From: Bacteroides sp.
GTDB taxonomy: Bacteria; Bacteroidota; Bacteroidia; Bacteroidales; SM23-62
Length of the DNA stretch: 8,012 nt
Reading direction: 5' to 3'
Assembly: GCA_030667765.1 (NCBI GenBank)
Contig: DAOUVF010000121.1
Span: forward strand, 1 to 8,012
The notes under the pieces are model-generated. The model had not been told where the DNA came from and searched no databases. It saw nothing but the letters and a program-made list of their open reading frames with translations. Shown one piece after another: positions 5,777 to 8,012 of this stretch. The translations under genes were made by a program, and so were the position numbers. The number at the start of each line of letters is the position of its first letter. The stretch's first letter is position 1.

Positions 5777-7903
5777 ATGAAAAGGTTTTTCCTCTTTTTC
5801 TCAAGAAACCTGAAGAAGATAAGGATTATCTCACTTTTTGTTCTTACTACCGTTATCATCCTCCTGCTTTATCCCAGGGAGGGTAGATTCGGGTTCGAGT
5901 TTCAAAGGGGTGCCCCGTGGATGCATGAAGAGCTGATTGCCACGTTTAATTTCCCCATCTATAAATACGATTAGTAGGTTGCTGCTGAACAAGACAGTAT
6001 TCTTAAAGAGTTCAAACCCTATTTTATTTTTGACCGGGAAATTGGAAATCTTCAATATGGCAGGCTGTTGGAAATCTTTGATGAGCAATGGCAGGTTCAT
6101 TTCGTCGTCCGGGAAGGTGACGCAGTAAATCAACGATATAAAGGCAGCCGGAGCGAGGGTATTAGGACCAAATACCTGGTATTTGCGGGGGAAATCCTGC
6201 AATTCGTGTATTCCAAAGGGATCATAAGCAATGAAGATGTCCTGCAGCGGGTGGATAACCAGGATCTGACCATTGTCCTGCTTGAGAACCAGTATGCTGA
6301 AGAACGGGATTATGGAGAAGTATTTACCCAGAAAATGGCCTATGAATATGTCCTTGACAGGTTGTCGGATTACAGTGACAGCCTTTACAGGGATTCCGAC
6401 ATAGATTTTTTTAAAGCCCTGAATGTCAACGAATTCCTTGTGCCAAACCTGTTTTATGATGAGACTACCTCTAACCAGGTCAAGAATGAACTGATGGAAG
6501 AACTATCACTCACCCGTGGAATGGTTCAGTCCGGCGAAAGGATCATTTCCAGGGGAGAATTGGTCACCAGTGAAAAGTTCCGTGTGCTGGAATCCATCCG
6601 CAGGGAATATAACAGGAACCTGGGACTTGTAGGTGCTTTCAACTATATTTTCCTGGGCAAGATGATCCTCGTGATCATACTGATGATACTGCTGTACCTT
6701 TTCCTTTATAATTTCAGGGTTGAGGTGCTGCAATCACCCCGTGAATCCTCATTTCTGCTCCTGCTGGTGTTGATCATGGTGGCTGTTTCAAGTTTTACCT
6801 TACGCTATAATGTATTGAGCATTTATTTCCTGCCCTTTGCCATCGTTCCAATCATGGTACGGACCTTTTTTGATTCCCGCCTGGCCCTGTTTATTCATAT
6901 TATAGTGGTACTGATAGTTGGCTTCTGGGCACCGAACAGTTATGAATTCATTTTTCTGAACCTGATAGCGGGCATAGTGGCTATATTAAGCCTGACCAAT
7001 TCCTATCGCAGGGGCATTCTTTTCCTTACAGGGGTGATGATCATTGCTTCCTATTCAACAGTATACCTTGCTTTCTCGATGATACAGGAAGGCAATCTAC
7101 TGGCCATTAATTTCAAGGCTTTCCTGTGGTTCGCAGGAAACGGTCTGCTGATCCTGACGGTATATCCACTGATCTTTATATTTGAGAAGACCTTCAAGTT
7201 CCTGTCTGATTCCACACTGATAGAATTGTCTGACACCAACCAGGCCCTGTTGCGTGAACTGGCAGAGAAAGCCCCCGGCACCTTCCAGCATAGCCTCCAG
7301 GTGTCTAACCTGGCTGAAGAGGCAGTCATCAGGGTTGGTGGAAATCCTCTGCTGGTCAGAACAGGTGCACTTTATCATGATATTGGCAAAATGTACAACC
7401 CGGAATATTTTGTTGAAAATCAGAGCACTGATTACAACGCCCATGATGAGCTCAAATTTGAAGATAGTGCCAGGATCATCATCAACCATGTGCTGGATGG
7501 TATAGAAATAGCCAGGAAGTACAGGTTGCCGGAAGCCATCATTGATTTTATCAGGACTCACCATGGTACTACTATTGTACAATATTTTTATAAGTACTTC
7601 ATCAAGGAATTCCCCGAAGATGCGTCGAGCCGGCATAAGTTTGTTTATCCTGGCCCCAGGCCCTTTTCTAAAGAAACAGCTGTGCTCATGATGGCAGATT
7701 CGGTTGAAGCTTCCTCAAGAAGCTTGAGGGTAAAGGATGAATCAAATCTCAGTAGCATGGTTGAGGATATCATCAACCAGCAGATCAGGGAACGGCAATT
7801 TGATAATACGGATATTACGTTCCGGGATATTGACCTGATCAAGGAAATCTTCTTAAGAAAGTTGTTGAATATCTATCATGTGAGGATAGAGTATCCAAGA
7901 TAG
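5777..7903 (+). CDS. 7TM-HD (PgpH-type) cyclic-di-AMP phosphodiesterase, reading frame interrupted by two adjacent TAG codons
   Basis: PgpH-type proteins are membrane enzymes that hydrolyse c-di-AMP with a cytoplasmic HD domain. Counting codons from ATG 5777 through the stops, there are 708 positions, close to the family length. TM1 is at about 15-32, followed by an extracytoplasmic HDED-type sensor region (about 33-290). Seven membrane segments follow, near 294-313, 323-343, 345-365, 369-386, 391-407, 413-435 and 447-470, and then the HD domain. The metal-binding residues are all present: His505, His534-Asp535 (YHDIGK), His571, His595-His596 (THHGT) and Asp641 (MADSVEA). Codons 66-67 (5972-5977) are TAG TAG in the same frame. 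The frame is open again from 5978, and the residues after the stops (VAAEQDSILKEFKPYF) look like normal family sequence. No ATG lies nearby downstream; TTG 6068 is the first poor candidate start, and a product from there would lack TM1. The gene is therefore a recent pseudogene, an assembly or strain error, or is read through. Confidence 0.88.
5972..5977 (+). other. Tandem in-frame amber codons inside the HD phosphodiesterase gene
   Basis: GAT TAG TAG GTT is in the frame of both flanking coding parts; (6068-5777) is divisible by 3, so there is no frameshift. GAG GAG (Glu-Glu) would differ from TAG TAG by one base in each codon and would fit the acidic character of this region in relatives. 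That ancestral reading is inference. Confidence 0.85.
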
Positions 7904-7914
7904 CATAAGATTGT

Positions 7915-8012
7915 TCAGAAACGGGTATCGACTACCTCCACACCGGGATGTGAGGAGGGATCAAAAATAAAAGTACCCTCATTGACAGAAACCTTTTTCT
8001 GATAATTCTTCA
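7915..8012 (-). CDS. C-terminal end of an unrecognised protein (5' end outside window)
   Basis: On the minus strand a frame is open from the window edge to TGA at 7917-7915, giving 31 full codons and the ending HPGVEVVDTRF. The composition (VSVNEGTFIFDPSSHPGVEV) looks like real soluble protein. It is convergent with the HD phosphodiesterase gene and its stop lies 11 nt from that gene's stop, which is normal packing for real genes. The other two minus frames contain early stops. I do not recognise the family from this fragment. No terminator is visible between the two convergent genes. Confidence 0.5.
   Translation of the reverse strand, partial: KNYQKKVSVNEGTFIFDPSSHPGVEVVDTRF

Noticed and set aside
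5972..5977. Frameshift or genome-wide TAG recoding as the explanation for the interrupted HD gene
   Set aside because: Both halves are in the same frame, so no frameshift is needed. TAG ends susD, cysD and ybjQ at positions where the family C-terminus is expected, so it is a normal stop codon here.

Overview
The window looks like chromosomal DNA of a member of the Bacteroidota. It carries the end of a SusC/RagA TonB-dependent receptor followed 4 nt later by a SusD/RagB lipoprotein. It also has Bacteroidota-type -7 promoter boxes (TAnnTTTG) upstream of cysD and of the HD-domain gene, few Shine-Dalgarno sequences, and a signal-less SH3-NlpC/P60 protein of a type common in that phylum. No genus can be named from the sequence.

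Layout. Bases 1-1855 (+): the 3' end of a susC-like gene and a complete susD-like gene, an outer-membrane nutrient uptake pair, closed by a factor-independent terminator. Bases 1856-2147: intergenic, with that terminator and two long imperfect palindromes. Bases 2148-4396 (-): cysD then cysN, the two subunits of assimilatory ATP sulfurylase, with no fused APS kinase. Bases 4397-4588: intergenic, with a third palindrome of the same family nested in a 12-bp inverted repeat, and a cysD promoter box. Bases 4589-5694 (-): a cytoplasmic-looking SH3-NlpC/P60 peptidase and a YbjQ/UPF0145 protein, 11 nt apart. Bases 5777-7903 (+), divergent from that pair: a 7TM-HD (PgpH-type) cyclic-di-AMP phosphodiesterase gene whose frame is broken by two adjacent TAG codons near its 5' end. 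Bases 7915-8012 (-): the C-terminal end of an unrecognised protein, convergent with the HD gene.

The two most notable signals are these. (1) Three diverged copies of a 71-82 nt hairpin element (1924-1997, 2056-2128, 4484-4565) share one architecture: an outer stem, an AA/G internal loop, a 5-bp middle stem, and an apical TTTTGC/GCAAAA stem. Paired changes between copies keep the base pairing, so the fold appears to be selected as RNA or single-stranded DNA. The copies bracket the cysDN operon. (2) The tandem in-frame TAG TAG at 5972-5977 interrupts an otherwise fully open HD-phosphodiesterase frame. TAG also ends susD, cysD, ybjQ and the HD gene here, so genome-wide recoding of TAG is unlikely.

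Functionally the window is a set of independent housekeeping and accessory units: glycan or nutrient import, sulfate activation, peptidoglycan-peptide processing, and c-di-AMP turnover. No mobile-element gene, tRNA, rRNA or CRISPR was seen.
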